DNA of 64,000 nt from assembly GCA_020632875.1 (NCBI GenBank), contig JACKET010000004.1, positions 124,001 through 188,000 on the forward strand, given 5' to 3'. A program made the translations under genes and the position numbers. A model generated the notes under the pieces. It searched no databases. It was not told the DNA's origin and saw only the letters and a program-made list of their open reading frames with translations. This stretch comes from Alphaproteobacteria bacterium (GTDB lineage: Bacteria; Myxococcota_A; UBA796; GCA-2862545). How positions within the stretch are numbered: the first letter of the stretch is position 1; each line of letters opens with the position of its first letter. This document shows, in pieces, positions 8,164 to 16,190 of the stretch.

Positions 8164-9191
8164 TACACCTTCGGCCCGAAACCCCCCACCACGCAGCCGA
8201 TGTGCCCGGACCCGAGCACCTCGACCGTCACGTCGTCGGAGCCCACGGCCGTCGCGAGCGGGGTGCACGCGTCGGGCGGCGCGATGAAGTCCTTCGCGCA
8301 GGGCGTGACCAGCACCGGGCACGTGATGTTGCCGAGATCGACGACCTCACCGTCGACCTCCCAGGTCCCGTCGAGGAGGCGGTCCTCGCGGTACGCGTTC
8401 GTCACGAACTCCTGCGCGAAACGACCGGGCAGCGGCACGTTCTCCTCGAGCCACCGCTCGCGGGCGAGGGTGCGCTTCAGCGTGCGCGGGTCGCGGGAGG
8501 CCGCCTCGAGCGCGATGTACTTCGACCAGTTGCCCATCGGGTCGAGCAGCTTGAAGGCGCTCGCCATGATGTCGAGGTCGACGAGCCCGTCCGGGCCCAC
8601 GATCGCCTCGACGGAGCCGGCGTTCGCGAAGTCCGTGAACCGGCCGCCCTCGCTGAACTTCACGGGAGTCGCGAGACACGCGAGCCCGGCGACGCGCTCG
8701 GGACGGAGCGCCGTGTACATCGCCGCCAGCGTGCCGCCCTGGCAGTAGCCCAGCATCAGCACCTTCTGCGCCCGCGCGTGGTGGCACACCCGGCGCACGC
8801 TGCGGTGCAGCAAAGTGAGCAGGACGTAGCCCACGCCCTCGTCCGCGTCCTCCGGCCCCGGGACGCCCCAGTCGACCAGGTACACGGGGTGCCCGAGCCG
8901 CGCGAGGCCGCCCACGAGGGACCGATCGGGCTCGAGGTCGCACACGTACGCGCGGTTGATGAGCGACGGGACGATCACCACCGGCGGCAGCCCCTCGTCG
9001 GTCGCGGGTGCGTAGTAGCGGACGACGAGCTTGTCCTGGCGGTGGATCTCGATGTGCGGGGTCTGCCCGACCGGCGGACGCGGCAGCGTCGCGTGCAGCC
9101 ACATGCCGCGGCGCACGAGCGCGGCCTGCTCGGCGCCACCGACACCGGCGACGGCGAGCTCGACGCCCTGCAGCGGGTCGGGCAGGTTCAT
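8121..9191 (-). CDS. second PHA synthase catalytic subunit-like protein (PhaC, class III type)
   Basis: A 356-residue alpha/beta hydrolase of the PhaC family. It has the lipase-like box GYCQGG (catalytic Cys), a C-terminal Asp in CAKDFIAPP and His in GSGHIGCVVGG, so the Cys-Asp-His triad is complete. The N-terminal region has RQDKLVVRYYAP and PSLINRAYVCDL, as in class III PhaC. It starts 1 nt after the stop of another phaC. Two catalytic subunits in tandem is unusual: this one may have different chain-length preference or act as a depolymerase-like partner. Confidence 0.85.
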   Translation of the reverse strand: MNLPDPLQGVELAVAGVGGAEQAALVRRGMWLHATLPRPPVGQTPHIEIHRQDKLVVRYYAPATDEGLPPVVIVPSLINRAYVCDLEPDRSLVGGLARLGHPVYLVDWGVPGPEDADEGVGYVLLTLLHRSVRRVCHHARAQKVLMLGYCQGGTLAAMYTALRPERVAGLACLATPVKFSEGGRFTDFANAGSVEAIVGPDGLVDLDIMASAFKLLDPMGNWSKYIALEAASRDPRTLKRTLARERWLEENVPLPGRFAQEFVTNAYREDRLLDGTWEVDGEVVDLGNITCPVLVTPCAKDFIAPPDACTPLATAVGSDDVTVEVLGSGHIGCVVGGFGPKVYYPLLDRWFRRVGS

Positions 9192-9192
9192 C

Positions 9193-10206
9193 TCACGCCT
9201 CCGGAGCGAGCGCCCACTTCGTGAGCGCGTCGGTGAGCCGGCTGGAGAGGCAGATCCCGACGTGACCGCCCTTGAGCAGCGTGCACTCGACGGCCCCGCC
9301 CCACACGTCCTTCGCGCCGAACGCGGCGTCGGGCGGACAGATGTGGTCGTGATCGGCCGCGAACACGTGGAGCGGCGACTGCACCTTGCGGAGATCCGCC
9401 TTCCGCGCCCCGATCGGCCAGCCGTCGGCGAAGAAGCTGTTCGCGAAGTAGCAGTTCTTGATGTAGCTGCGGTACGCCTCGCCCCAGAAGTCGATGTTGT
9501 CGGAGTTCCAGGCCTCGACCGCCGACCACGTCTCGCGGAACTTCGGGTCTTCGAAGCGCTCCCAGAGGCCCTTCCACTTGGCGGGGGTCGTGGACGGCTT
9601 CAGCCACACGAAGCTCGTGCCCATGAGCTCGGCGGGGAAGTTGCCGAAGTTGTCGATGATCCGGTCGACCGGGAAGGTCTCGGGATCCGCCCAGGTGCCG
9701 AGGCGCCCGGCGTGGCGGAAGTCGATCGGCGCGGCGAGCAGCGCGACGCGGCGGAACGAATCCGGGTAGAGCCCGCAGTACGCGGCGAGCACGGTGCCGC
9801 CGACGCAGTAGCCGAGCGCGTCGAACACGTCGGTGTCCCAGCGCTGGCGGGCGTGGCGGCGCGAGCGGTCGAGGGCGCGGTGCAGCACGCTGTCGCACAG
9901 CTCCTCCATGCCCACGGCGGCGTCTTCGTCCTTGGGCGTGCCCCAGTCGAGCAGGTACACCGGGATGCCCGCATCCACGAGGGCCTTAACGACGCTCTTG
10001 TTCGGGAGCAGGTCGAACACGGCCCACTTGTTGATCAGCGGCATGCTGACGAACAGCGGCTGGGCCTTGCGCTCGACGGGCTCGAAGTACCGCACGCAGC
10101 TCTTGTTCTGGCGGAAGATCACCTCGTGCGGCGCGGTGCCGATCGGGTGCCCGTCGAAGTGGAACTTCGTCACGAACTCGGAGAACTCCATCATCTTGTC
10201 GAGCAT
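9193..10206 (-). CDS. phaC: class III poly(R)-hydroxyalkanoate synthase subunit PhaC
   Basis: A 337-residue catalytic subunit that polymerises (R)-3-hydroxyacyl-CoA into polyester. It has the Cys box GYCVGG, Asp in AADHDHICPP, His in GGHVGICLS, and the conserved VSMPLINKWAVFDL and YLLDWGTPKDED. The start MLDKMMEFSEF at 10206 overlaps the phaE stop by one base (TGATG), so the two are translationally coupled. The frame stays open upstream, but that part is phaE in another frame. Confidence 0.92.
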   Translation of the reverse strand: MLDKMMEFSEFVTKFHFDGHPIGTAPHEVIFRQNKSCVRYFEPVERKAQPLFVSMPLINKWAVFDLLPNKSVVKALVDAGIPVYLLDWGTPKDEDAAVGMEELCDSVLHRALDRSRRHARQRWDTDVFDALGYCVGGTVLAAYCGLYPDSFRRVALLAAPIDFRHAGRLGTWADPETFPVDRIIDNFGNFPAELMGTSFVWLKPSTTPAKWKGLWERFEDPKFRETWSAVEAWNSDNIDFWGEAYRSYIKNCYFANSFFADGWPIGARKADLRKVQSPLHVFAADHDHICPPDAAFGAKDVWGGAVECTLLKGGHVGICLSSRLTDALTKWALAPEA

Positions 10207-10661
10207 CACGCCTCCTTCTTCGCGCGGCTGGTGCGACGGGGAGCGGCGCCGCCCTCGAGGCCCTCGAGGCGGGCTTCGAGCTGGGCGAGGCGCTCGCGGA
10301 GCTCGATCCGCGTCTCGGCGGCGTCGATGCGGGCCGTGATGGCCTCCTTCTCGATGCGCGAGAGGGTGTCCTGGATGTTGAGGAGGTGATCCTCGACCTG
10401 GAGGACCTTCTCTTCGAGCAGCGTCGCGATGCGCGCCACGCGGACGAGGTCGCCGCGGGTCGGCAGGTGCATCTTCGACAGGTTCTCGTCGACGGCCTTG
10501 GCGTACGCGCCGCGCATGCGGGACTGGTTCGCCACGTTCTCGCCGAGGGCGGAGAGGAACGCCGGGTTCTCGAGCACCTGGTCCCACCAGGCGCTCATGC
10601 CCTTCTCCCACTGGTCGTAGATCTGCTGGGACATCTTCATGAAGTCGGGGGTCTCGGACAT
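10206..10661 (-). CDS. phaE: PHA synthase subunit PhaE (class III)
   Basis: A 151-residue PhaE-like protein. The N-terminus MSETPDFMKMSQQIYDQWEK is followed by the PhaE box (LPTRGDLVRVARIATLLEEK) and a C-terminal coiled coil of heptad Leu (ARIDAAETRIELRERLAQLE) with a basic tail. PhaE forms the complex with PhaC and activates it. It is short compared with characterised PhaE proteins, which have a longer N-terminal half. The start is set by GGAG about 9 nt upstream. Confidence 0.85.
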   Translation of the reverse strand: MSETPDFMKMSQQIYDQWEKGMSAWWDQVLENPAFLSALGENVANQSRMRGAYAKAVDENLSKMHLPTRGDLVRVARIATLLEEKVLQVEDHLLNIQDTLSRIEKEAITARIDAAETRIELRERLAQLEARLEGLEGGAAPRRTSRAKKEA

Positions 10662-10759
10662 GGCGTCCTCTCCTGTCGTTCTGGGCGGGTCCGTGGAGGA
10701 CTCCGGTCGACCCGAGGGCCCGGACGCGCAGCCCGGACCCTGGAATCGACCGGAGTCGA

Positions 10760-10996
10760 TCAGGCCGCGGCGGCCGCGTCGGCGCCGAAGCTGTCGACGA
10801 CGAGCTGCTGCATCGCACGAGCAGCCTTGTGGTTCGCCTCGATCACGTTGCGGTAGCCATCGAACATGGCGTTGACCTGCTTCTGGGAAGCGAGGACCAT
10901 GGACGCCTGCCAGTCCATCATCTGGCCGGCCACGTTCTGGGACAGCTCGATGTTGGTCTTGAGGTTCTTGCGCACGGTGTCGTTCATCGGGAACAT
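10760..10996 (-). CDS. phasin-like granule protein
   Basis: A 78-residue, wholly helical, amphipathic protein (TVRKNLKTNIELSQNVAGQM, then ASMVLASQKQVNAMFDGYRN) ending in an Ala run. Size, helicity and position between phaE and phaR fit a phasin that coats PHA granules. AGGAG precedes the ATG at 10996; a second ATG at 10987 is possible. A 98-bp gap separates it from phaE. Confidence 0.7.
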   Translation of the reverse strand: MFPMNDTVRKNLKTNIELSQNVAGQMMDWQASMVLASQKQVNAMFDGYRNVIEANHKAARAMQQLVVDSFGADAAAAA

Positions 10997-11107
10997 GGGG
11001 AGGTCTCCTGTTTGTTGGACACTGGCAGTCTATACCCCTGCCGCACTGCGTCAACAACTTTCTTTGTGCGTTGCAGCAAACACAGTTTCAAAGGCACTCC
11101 CAGTTCG
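10997..11107. promoter_or_regulatory. divergent promoter region between phasin gene and phaR
   Basis: The 111-bp gap is AT-richer than its surroundings in the middle (CAACAACTTTCTTTGTGCG). It contains TGC/GCA-rich stretches, including TTGTGC-GTT-GCAGCA, one perfect and one partial half of the TGCTGC-N3-GCAGCA motif. PhaR proteins commonly repress phasin genes and their own gene, and this is the expected place for such sites. No -35/-10 pair is obvious. Confidence 0.45.
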
Positions 11108-11671
11108 ATGATCGTCATCAAGAAGTACGGCAACCGGCGGCTCTACGACACCACCAGCAGCACCTACGTCAACCTGCAGCAGATCGCGGACCGGATCCGC
11201 GAAGGGCACCGGATCAAGGTCGTCGACGCGAAGGACGGCGACGACCTGACGCAGCAGATCCTCCTCCAGATCCTGCTCGAGCTGCAGGGCACCAAGGATC
11301 TGCTCCCGGCCGGTCTGTTGCATCGCATGATCCGGAGCACGACCGACAACCCCGTCCAGCGCCTCCTCCTGAGCCAGATGGCGACGGGGCTCCAGCTCCT
11401 CGACCAGCAGCTCGCCGCGTTCGAGGGCCAGACGGGCTGGTCGCCTCCCCCTCCCCCTGCGCCCGCCGCCGAGCCCGAGCCAGAGCCGAAGCCCCGCAAG
11501 GCCGACGCGAAGAAGGCCGAGCCGAAGAAGCCCGAAGCGAGGGAGCCGAAGCCCGAGCCGAAGCCGGAGACGAAGCGGGCCGAGCCGAAGCCCGAGCCGA
11601 GCGCCGATGACGAGCTCGACGATCTGAGAGCGCGCCTGGCGGCGCTGGAGCAGCGGCTGTCCGGGCGCTGA
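11108..11671 (+). CDS. phaR: PhaR-type PHA accumulation regulator
   Basis: A 187-residue protein. Residues 1-60 are a clear PHB/PHA accumulation regulator N-terminal domain (MIVIKKYGNRRLYDTTSSTY, then LTQQILLQILLEL), the DNA/PHA-binding part of PhaR repressors. Residues 60-110 match the following accumulation domain. From about 115 a long Pro/Glu/Lys/Ala-rich linker (PKPEPKPETKRAEPKPEP) leads to a short C-terminal coiled coil. The linker is an oddity compared with compact PhaR. Divergent from the phasin gene. Confidence 0.88.
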   Translation: MIVIKKYGNRRLYDTTSSTYVNLQQIADRIREGHRIKVVDAKDGDDLTQQILLQILLELQGTKDLLPAGLLHRMIRSTTDNPVQRLLLSQMATGLQLLDQQLAAFEGQTGWSPPPPPAPAAEPEPEPKPRKADAKKAEPKKPEAREPKPEPKPETKRAEPKPEPSADDELDDLRARLAALEQRLSGR

Positions 11672-11704
11672 TTCCTACGGCCCGGACGCCGGGAATGGAG
11701 ACTT

Positions 11705-11719
11705 TGCTGCGGCGCAGCA
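11705..11719. promoter_or_regulatory. inverted repeat TGCTGC-GGC-GCAGCA after phaR
   Basis: A perfect 6-bp inverted repeat with 3-bp spacer, 33 bp after the phaR stop and upstream of the rhodanese gene. It has the same half-sites and spacing as the motif at 4863-4877. It could be an operator for the downstream gene or a small stem behind phaR. Confidence 0.35.
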
Positions 11720-11736
11720 TTCCTCGCCTCGCTCCA

Positions 11737-11862
11737 GGGTCTGACCCCACTGAGGCCGGCCGCTCTGGGGTCTGACCGGTCTGACCCCACTGAGGCCGGC
11801 CGCTCTGGGGTCTGACCCCACTGAGGCCGGCCGCTCTGGGGTCTGACCCCACTGAGGCCGGT
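11737..11862. repeat. 31-bp GC-rich repeat, four copies
   Basis: The unit is GGTCTGACCCCACTGAGGCC followed by GGCCGCTCTGG, in tandem; one copy has the GGTCTGACC element doubled. The core GGCCGGCC is palindromic, and GGTC-N-GACC is a second short palindrome. The same family recurs at 22110-22213 and 28611-28757. It lies between phaR and the rhodanese gene. Confidence 0.9.
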
Positions 11863-11893
11863 TCTCCGCCCTCCCCCGCGTTACCCACAACCC

Positions 11894-12271
11894 ATGTCCA
11901 ACGCCGTCCTCTTCGCCATCGCGCTCGCCGTGGGTGCCGCCCTCTGGCTCGCGCTGCGCCCCAAGTCCGACCCCGAGGCGCTGAAGGCCTTCCTCGCGAA
12001 GGGCGCGCTCGTGCTCGACGTGCGCACGCCGGGCGAGTTCCGGCGGCTGCACGCGAAGGCCGCGCGCAACATCCCCGTCGACGAGCTCGAGCGGCGGATC
12101 GAAGAGCTCGGCGCACCGGGGCCGATCGTCGTGTACTGCGCGTCGGGCATGCGCAGCCGGCGGGCCACGATGATCCTGTCGGGGCGCGGGTTCGAGGTGC
12201 TCGACGTCGGGCGCGTCACGGCGTTCCCGCCCGACCTGCTCGAGAAGCTGCCGAACAACGCGCCCGTCTGA
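11894..12271 (+). CDS. membrane-anchored rhodanese-like sulfurtransferase
   Basis: A 125-residue protein. One N-terminal membrane segment (NAVLFAIALAVGAALWLAL) is followed by a single rhodanese domain: VLDVRTPGEFRRLHAKAARN, IPVDELERRI and the active-site loop YCASGMRSRRA, with the persulfide Cys present. It probably carries sulfane sulfur at the membrane, facing the periplasm if the anchor inserts N-in. It converges with the next gene with only 3 bp between stops. Confidence 0.85.
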   Translation: MSNAVLFAIALAVGAALWLALRPKSDPEALKAFLAKGALVLDVRTPGEFRRLHAKAARNIPVDELERRIEELGAPGPIVVYCASGMRSRRATMILSGRGFEVLDVGRVTAFPPDLLEKLPNNAPV

Positions 12272-12274
12272 CGC

Positions 12275-13329
12275 TCAGCGCGCCTCGAGGGTCGCCTGCA
12301 CGACGCGGATCTCGCCCTCCCACGGGGCCGTCGAGCGGTAGTAGGTCGCGACGAGCCCACCGCCGAACTCCGGGTGGGCGATGCCGCAGTACGGCCAGCC
12401 CTCGTTCGCGGGCTCCGTCTCGATGACGGTGACCTCCTCGGACCAGGGGCCCTCGGGAGCCGGCGCGCTGCGCAGCACCATGCGCTCGCCGAAGCCCTCG
12501 AGGTAGAGCGCGAGCCAGGTGTCGAGCGTGTCGTCGAACCACACCTTCTCCTGGCTGGAGCCTCGGAACACCGTCGCGGCGGCGCCGATCTCCCCGCTCC
12601 ACGCGCTCCCGTCCCAGAACACCCACGCGGCGCGGTCCTGCACGCTCTCGGGACGCACGCGGCCGACCACCTGGTGCTTCTCGGCGTCCTTCGCGCCGAA
12701 CGCGTACACCCAGCCCTCGTGCACCCACGCCGCGATACCGAGCTCGGGCTCGTCCGGGCCGAAGAGCAGCGTCGGCTCGCCGTCCACGACGCGGGGCTCG
12801 GGGCGGAACGGGCCCGCCTCGAAGTCCGTCCACTGCGCCACGCCGATGCCGCGACCGAAGAAGCTCCATTCGCCCGGCTCGCCGTGGATCTTCACGTAGA
12901 ACACCAGCGCGCCCACGTCCGTCTCGACCGCGTCCATCGGCCACAGGATCTCGCGGCCTCCACAGGGCTCCACGCAGGGATCACCGCGATGGGCGACGTT
13001 GTACGCGGCCTCCTCGGGCGTCTCGGGGAACAGCTCGGCAGGCGCGCCCAGCCCGTCCACGGGCTCCGCGAACCCCGTCGGGGCCGCGAGGTCGTCGGTC
13101 CAGGACCACGTGTTGTCCCGCCAGCTCGACCCGTCCTCCCCCGCGAAGGCGAGGATCGTGTCGCCGTACAGCCACACCGAGCGCCCTCGAACACGAACGA
13201 GTACCCCCCGTCCCGCGCTCGAACCGCGTCGGTCGTCTCGAGCACACCCACGTCCTCGGCGTCGCGCACCTCGACCGCGGGACCGGGCTTGCAGGCCACC
13301 AGCGCGAGCAGCCCCAGCACGGGCTTCAC
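12275..13329 (-). CDS. DUF4185-like secreted lipoprotein, one apparent frameshift
   Basis: The main frame (12275 to about 13177) encodes a beta-propeller-like protein. SVWLYGDTILAFAGEDGSSW, WPMDAVETD and IAHPEFGGGLVATYYRS resemble DUF4185 and five-bladed glycosidase-like proteins. The expected N-terminus is in another frame: GTG at 13329 gives VKPVLGLLALVAC with a lipobox, then DAVRARDGGYSFVFEGA, after which the frame must shift by one base near 13180 to reach VWLYGDT. This is probably a sequence error or recent decay. The GTG overlaps the upstream stop by 4 bp (GTGA). Confidence 0.6.
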
Positions 13330-13809
13330 GGCGTGCCCCGAGCGGGCGCCACCCCGTGCCGCACCAGCACCTCCGCGAGCAGGGCGGCGGTCTCGGCGGC
13401 GAGGCGCGTGCAGTGGTCGTGGCGCGCGGGACCCGTGAACGAGCCCAGGTCCGCGACGAGCGCGTTGCACGACAGGCTGCGGAGGCGCTCGGGCAGGCGG
13501 GCGTCGTAGTCGGCCATCGCCGCTCCTCAGCGCGTCGGTCGCGGGGCCCGTGGGATCGGGGTCGCCGAGGATCTCGCGCCGAGGATCAGGCGCCCCGACA
13601 GCGCCACTCCGCAGGGGCCTGAGCCCCGAGAGCCCGCCGCGCCGCAGCGCCTGGTAGGCCGGCGTCGCGCGCCCGAAGGTCTCGGCCATCGCGATGCCGC
13701 AGGAGCGATGCGGCACCTCCTTCCCGTCGTACAGCACGTGCGCGGTCTCGCGGGCCCGCGCGACCCACGCCCGCTCTTCGTCGGTCAACGGTCGGTCCCA
13801 GTCCGCCAT
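13326..13809 (-). pseudogene. C_GCAxxG_C_C family redox protein, broken by three frameshifts
   Basis: Joining three frames restores one protein. MADWDRPLTDEERAWVARAR and SCGIAMAETFGRATPAYQAL (from 13809) are followed, in a second frame, by SGPCGVALSGRLILGA. The first frame then resumes with EILGDPDPTGPATDALRS, and a third frame gives ADYDARLPERLRSLSCNALV to the end with HDHCTRLAAETAALL. The spaced cysteines and CGVALSG match the C_GCAxxG_C_C redox family. Shifts lie near 13628, 13572 and 13522, each of one base in a G/C-rich run. GAGGAG lies 9 nt before the ATG. Confidence 0.65.
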
Positions 13810-13835
13810 GCGATACAACTCCTCGGGAGGATTCT

Positions 13836-14473
13836 ATGCGTCTCGCGCTCGTCCTGACGGCGGTTCTCGCGCTGGCCTGCGGTGGCGCGGCCACCGAGGA
13901 GGCCGACGACAGCCTGCACACCTGGGTCGTGTCCCCGGGTCCGGCCACCCGCGCATCGAGCTGAAGCTCGTGCTCGACGACCGCGTCGCGGTCTATGCCG
14001 ACGGCGTGCACTCGGGCGAGATCACCATCCCCGTCATCCCCGAAGACCGCCGCGACAGCGCGGGTTTCGTGCTGTCCGACCTCGACGTCGACTTCGACGG
14101 CGCCAACGACCTCCGCATCCGCGACGACGACAACAGCGGGGTCTACAACCACGCCTACGTCACGTACCGCTACGACCCGAGCTCCCGGTCCTACACCCAC
14201 TGCGAGGTCCTCGACGGGCTGCACAACCTCGGCACCGATCCCGACACCCAGCGCGTCTACGCGACCTCCCTCGGCAGCGGCGTCGGCGCCAGCGGGAACG
14301 AGACGTACTACCAGGCCAACGGCGGCTGTGCCTTCGAAGAGCTCGCCACGATGGGCTGGGACGTCGGTCTGTCCAACGGCCGCGGCGACGCCTGGTGCAC
14401 CCTCGTCGGCGAGGAAGAGCCCGTCTGGCGCATGCAGGTCACGGAGAAGCCGTCGCGGAAGTGCCCTGAGTAG
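13836..14473 (+). CDS. secreted lipoprotein with an XAC2610-like domain, one apparent frameshift
   Basis: The ATG at 13836 (GGGAGG upstream) starts a lipoprotein signal MRLALVLTAVLALAC, but this frame stops at 13964. The body continues in another frame from about 13935 to 14473: HPRIELKLVLDDRVAVYADG, LSDLDVDFDGANDLRIRDDD and NGGCAFEELATMGWD. The DxDxDGxxDL pattern resembles FG-GAP/XAC2610-type calcium-binding-like repeats. A one-base error in the GTGTCCCCGGGTCC run would restore a protein of about 210 residues. It is divergent from the broken C_GCAxxG gene, with start codons only 26 bp apart. Confidence 0.6.
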
Positions 14474-14523
14474 GTGCTGAGGGTGTCGGCGTGGCCGACG
14501 TGTCGAGCGTCAGAGCCGGGTCG

Positions 14524-14714
14524 GGTGTTCGGTGTTCGGTGTTCGGTGTTCGGTGTTCGGTGTTCGGTGTTCGGTGTTCGGTGTTCGGTGTTCGGTGTTC
14601 GGTGTTCGGTGTTCGGTGTTCGGTGTTCGGTGTTCGGTGTTCGGTGTTCGGTCGGTCCGAGCCCCACTTCCCAATACCCAATACCCAATACCCAACACCC
14701 GACACCCGACACGC
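14524..14714. repeat. heptanucleotide arrays (GGTGTTC)18 and AATACCC
   Basis: Eighteen uninterrupted perfect copies of GGTGTTC (14524-14649). After about 23 bp come three perfect AATACCC copies (14673-14693), drifting into AACACCC and GACACCC. They fill most of the 324-bp gap between two convergent genes (14474-14797); no gene is seen there. Open frames through the array encode only a period-7 peptide in every frame and are not genes. Confidence 0.95.
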
Positions 14715-14797
14715 GACCGCCGGAGCGCCCGTCTACCCGACGATGTCCCCCGCCGGGTCGGGCGTTCGGTGGTCGGTGGTCCGTGCGGTCGAGCGCG

Positions 14798-15373
14798 CTA
14801 TTCCCCCATCTGCCACTGCTTGATCGCCTCCATGGGCCACACCAGCATGACGATGTTGAGCAGGAGGCTGTCCTTGATCCACACCACGAGCATCAGCTCG
14901 GTGAGCGCGAAGCCGATGGCGCTGACCCAGACGGGGACGACGGCGGCGATGGCGTAGCCGGCGACGCAGCAGACGATGTCGGCGACGGAGTTGGCGACGG
15001 AGTCGCCGTAGTAGTCGAGGGAGATGGTGGTCTCGCGGTAGTGCTGGATGACCATCGGGGTGTTCTCGAGGATCTCCCAGGCGGCTTCGATGGCCGCGGC
15101 GAGGACGACGCCGGCGCGCGGGAAGCGACCGCGGAGCACGATGAAGATGCCCGCGTAGAACAGGACGCCGTGGAGCGCGTGGGAGAAGGAGTACGGGTCG
15201 AGGATGTGCTGGGAGTTGTGCAGGCTCCAGATGTCCCACGACCACGGGACCCAGCTGGCGCACTTGCACCAGGGCACCCGCCCCATGGCGGTGAGGACGA
15301 CGGCGGCCAACGCACACACCCCGGCCACGCCGAGCGCGGCTGGACGCCAGTAGACGAGCTTCTCGCGGTTCAT
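14798..15373 (-). CDS. DUF2585 / UPF0314 integral membrane protein
   Basis: A 191-residue protein with about five membrane segments. The family hallmarks are clear: SLHNSQHILDPYSFSHALHG, then EAAWEILENTPMVIQHYRET, then LDYYGDSVANSVADIV. The conserved polar residues sit at helix ends. The family function is unknown. The start MNREKLVYW at 15373 fits the family length. The heptanucleotide arrays lie just past its 3' end. Confidence 0.88.
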   Translation of the reverse strand: MNREKLVYWRPAALGVAGVCALAAVVLTAMGRVPWCKCASWVPWSWDIWSLHNSQHILDPYSFSHALHGVLFYAGIFIVLRGRFPRAGVVLAAAIEAAWEILENTPMVIQHYRETTISLDYYGDSVANSVADIVCCVAGYAIAAVVPVWVSAIGFALTELMLVVWIKDSLLLNIVMLVWPMEAIKQWQMGE

Positions 15374-15404
15374 CGCGGGAGCATAGCGCGCCGGGGCGCG
15401 GCGC

Positions 15405-16190
15405 TCACTCCGCGCGGTCGCGCAGCAACCAGGCCACGATGGCGGCCCGATCCGCGGCGGAGAGCTTCGCGGTGCCGTCCTCCACGACGCGGTACATGCC
15501 GGACCCCACGAAGTCCCCGTCGGGCAGCATGCCCATCTCGAGGAACGTCTCGAGGTCGGAGCGCGTCCAGCTCTCGAGCCCGGCGGCATCGATGGCCGGC
15601 GCCTTGTTGAAGGGGGGCGTGCCGCCGCCCAGGTAGTCGCCCTTCACCTTGCCGAGCTTCCCGCGCGGGCTGTGGCACTCGCCGCAGTGCCCGACGACGT
15701 CGACGAGGTACTGGCCGCGCTGCTGCTCGGGGGTGGCGTCGGGGTCGGCCTCGAAGCGGTGCTGCCGGAACATCAGCCGACGCCAGAGCCAGCGCTGGTA
15801 GCCAGGCGGGCCGTCGTGCTCCCGGTCGGGCACCGCGGCGGGCTCGACGGTCTGGAGGAAGGCCCACAGATCTTCGAGGTCGGCGTCGGTCAGCGCGGTG
15901 AAGGACGTGTACGGGAACGCCGGCCACAGGCCGTGGCGTGGGCTGCGCCCCCGGCGCATCGCGCGGGCGAAGTCGGCGTACGCCCACTCCCCCAGCCCGT
16001 GCGCGGGGTCGGGGGTGAGGTTCGAGCCGTAGAAGGTGCCGAACGGCGTCTCGACGGGATGCCCACCCGCGAAGGGGGCGCCCTCATCGACCGTGTGGCA
16101 GGCCTCACAGGCACCGAGGCCCGCCAGGACGGCGCCGTTCGCCGCATCCCCCGCCGCCAGCGCGGCGGACAGGGCGAACGCGAGGATCAG
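15405..16190 (-). CDS. dihaem c-type cytochrome
   Basis: About 261 residues with two haem motifs, CEACH (around residue 30) and CGECH (around residue 175). GSNLTPDPAHGLGEWAYADF and AFPYTSFTALTDADLEDLWA are typical of the cytochrome subunits of membrane alcohol/gluconate dehydrogenases and related electron carriers. A signal peptide (ILAFALSAALAAGDA) is evident, but no ATG/GTG/TTG lies in frame near it. The only candidate is a CTG at 16190 overlapping the cytochrome c' stop, implying coupled re-initiation. Exported and haem-loaded in the periplasm. Confidence 0.8.
   Translation of the reverse strand: MILAFALSAALAAGDAANGAVLAGLGACEACHTVDEGAPFAGGHPVETPFGTFYGSNLTPDPAHGLGEWAYADFARAMRRGRSPRHGLWPAFPYTSFTALTDADLEDLWAFLQTVEPAAVPDREHDGPPGYQRWLWRRLMFRQHRFEADPDATPEQQRGQYLVDVVGHCGECHSPRGKLGKVKGDYLGGGTPPFNKAPAIDAAGLESWTRSDLETFLEMGMLPDGDFVGSGMYRVVEDGTAKLSAADRAAIVAWLLRDRAE

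Noticed and set aside
13326..13517. 63-residue ORF as an independent small gene
   Set aside because: Its residues are the C-terminal part of the C_GCAxxG_C_C protein whose earlier parts lie in two other frames just upstream.
14474..14797. Open frames through the GGTGTTC array giving a period-7 peptide
   Set aside because: All frames of a 7-bp repeat avoid stops, so openness is not evidence of coding.
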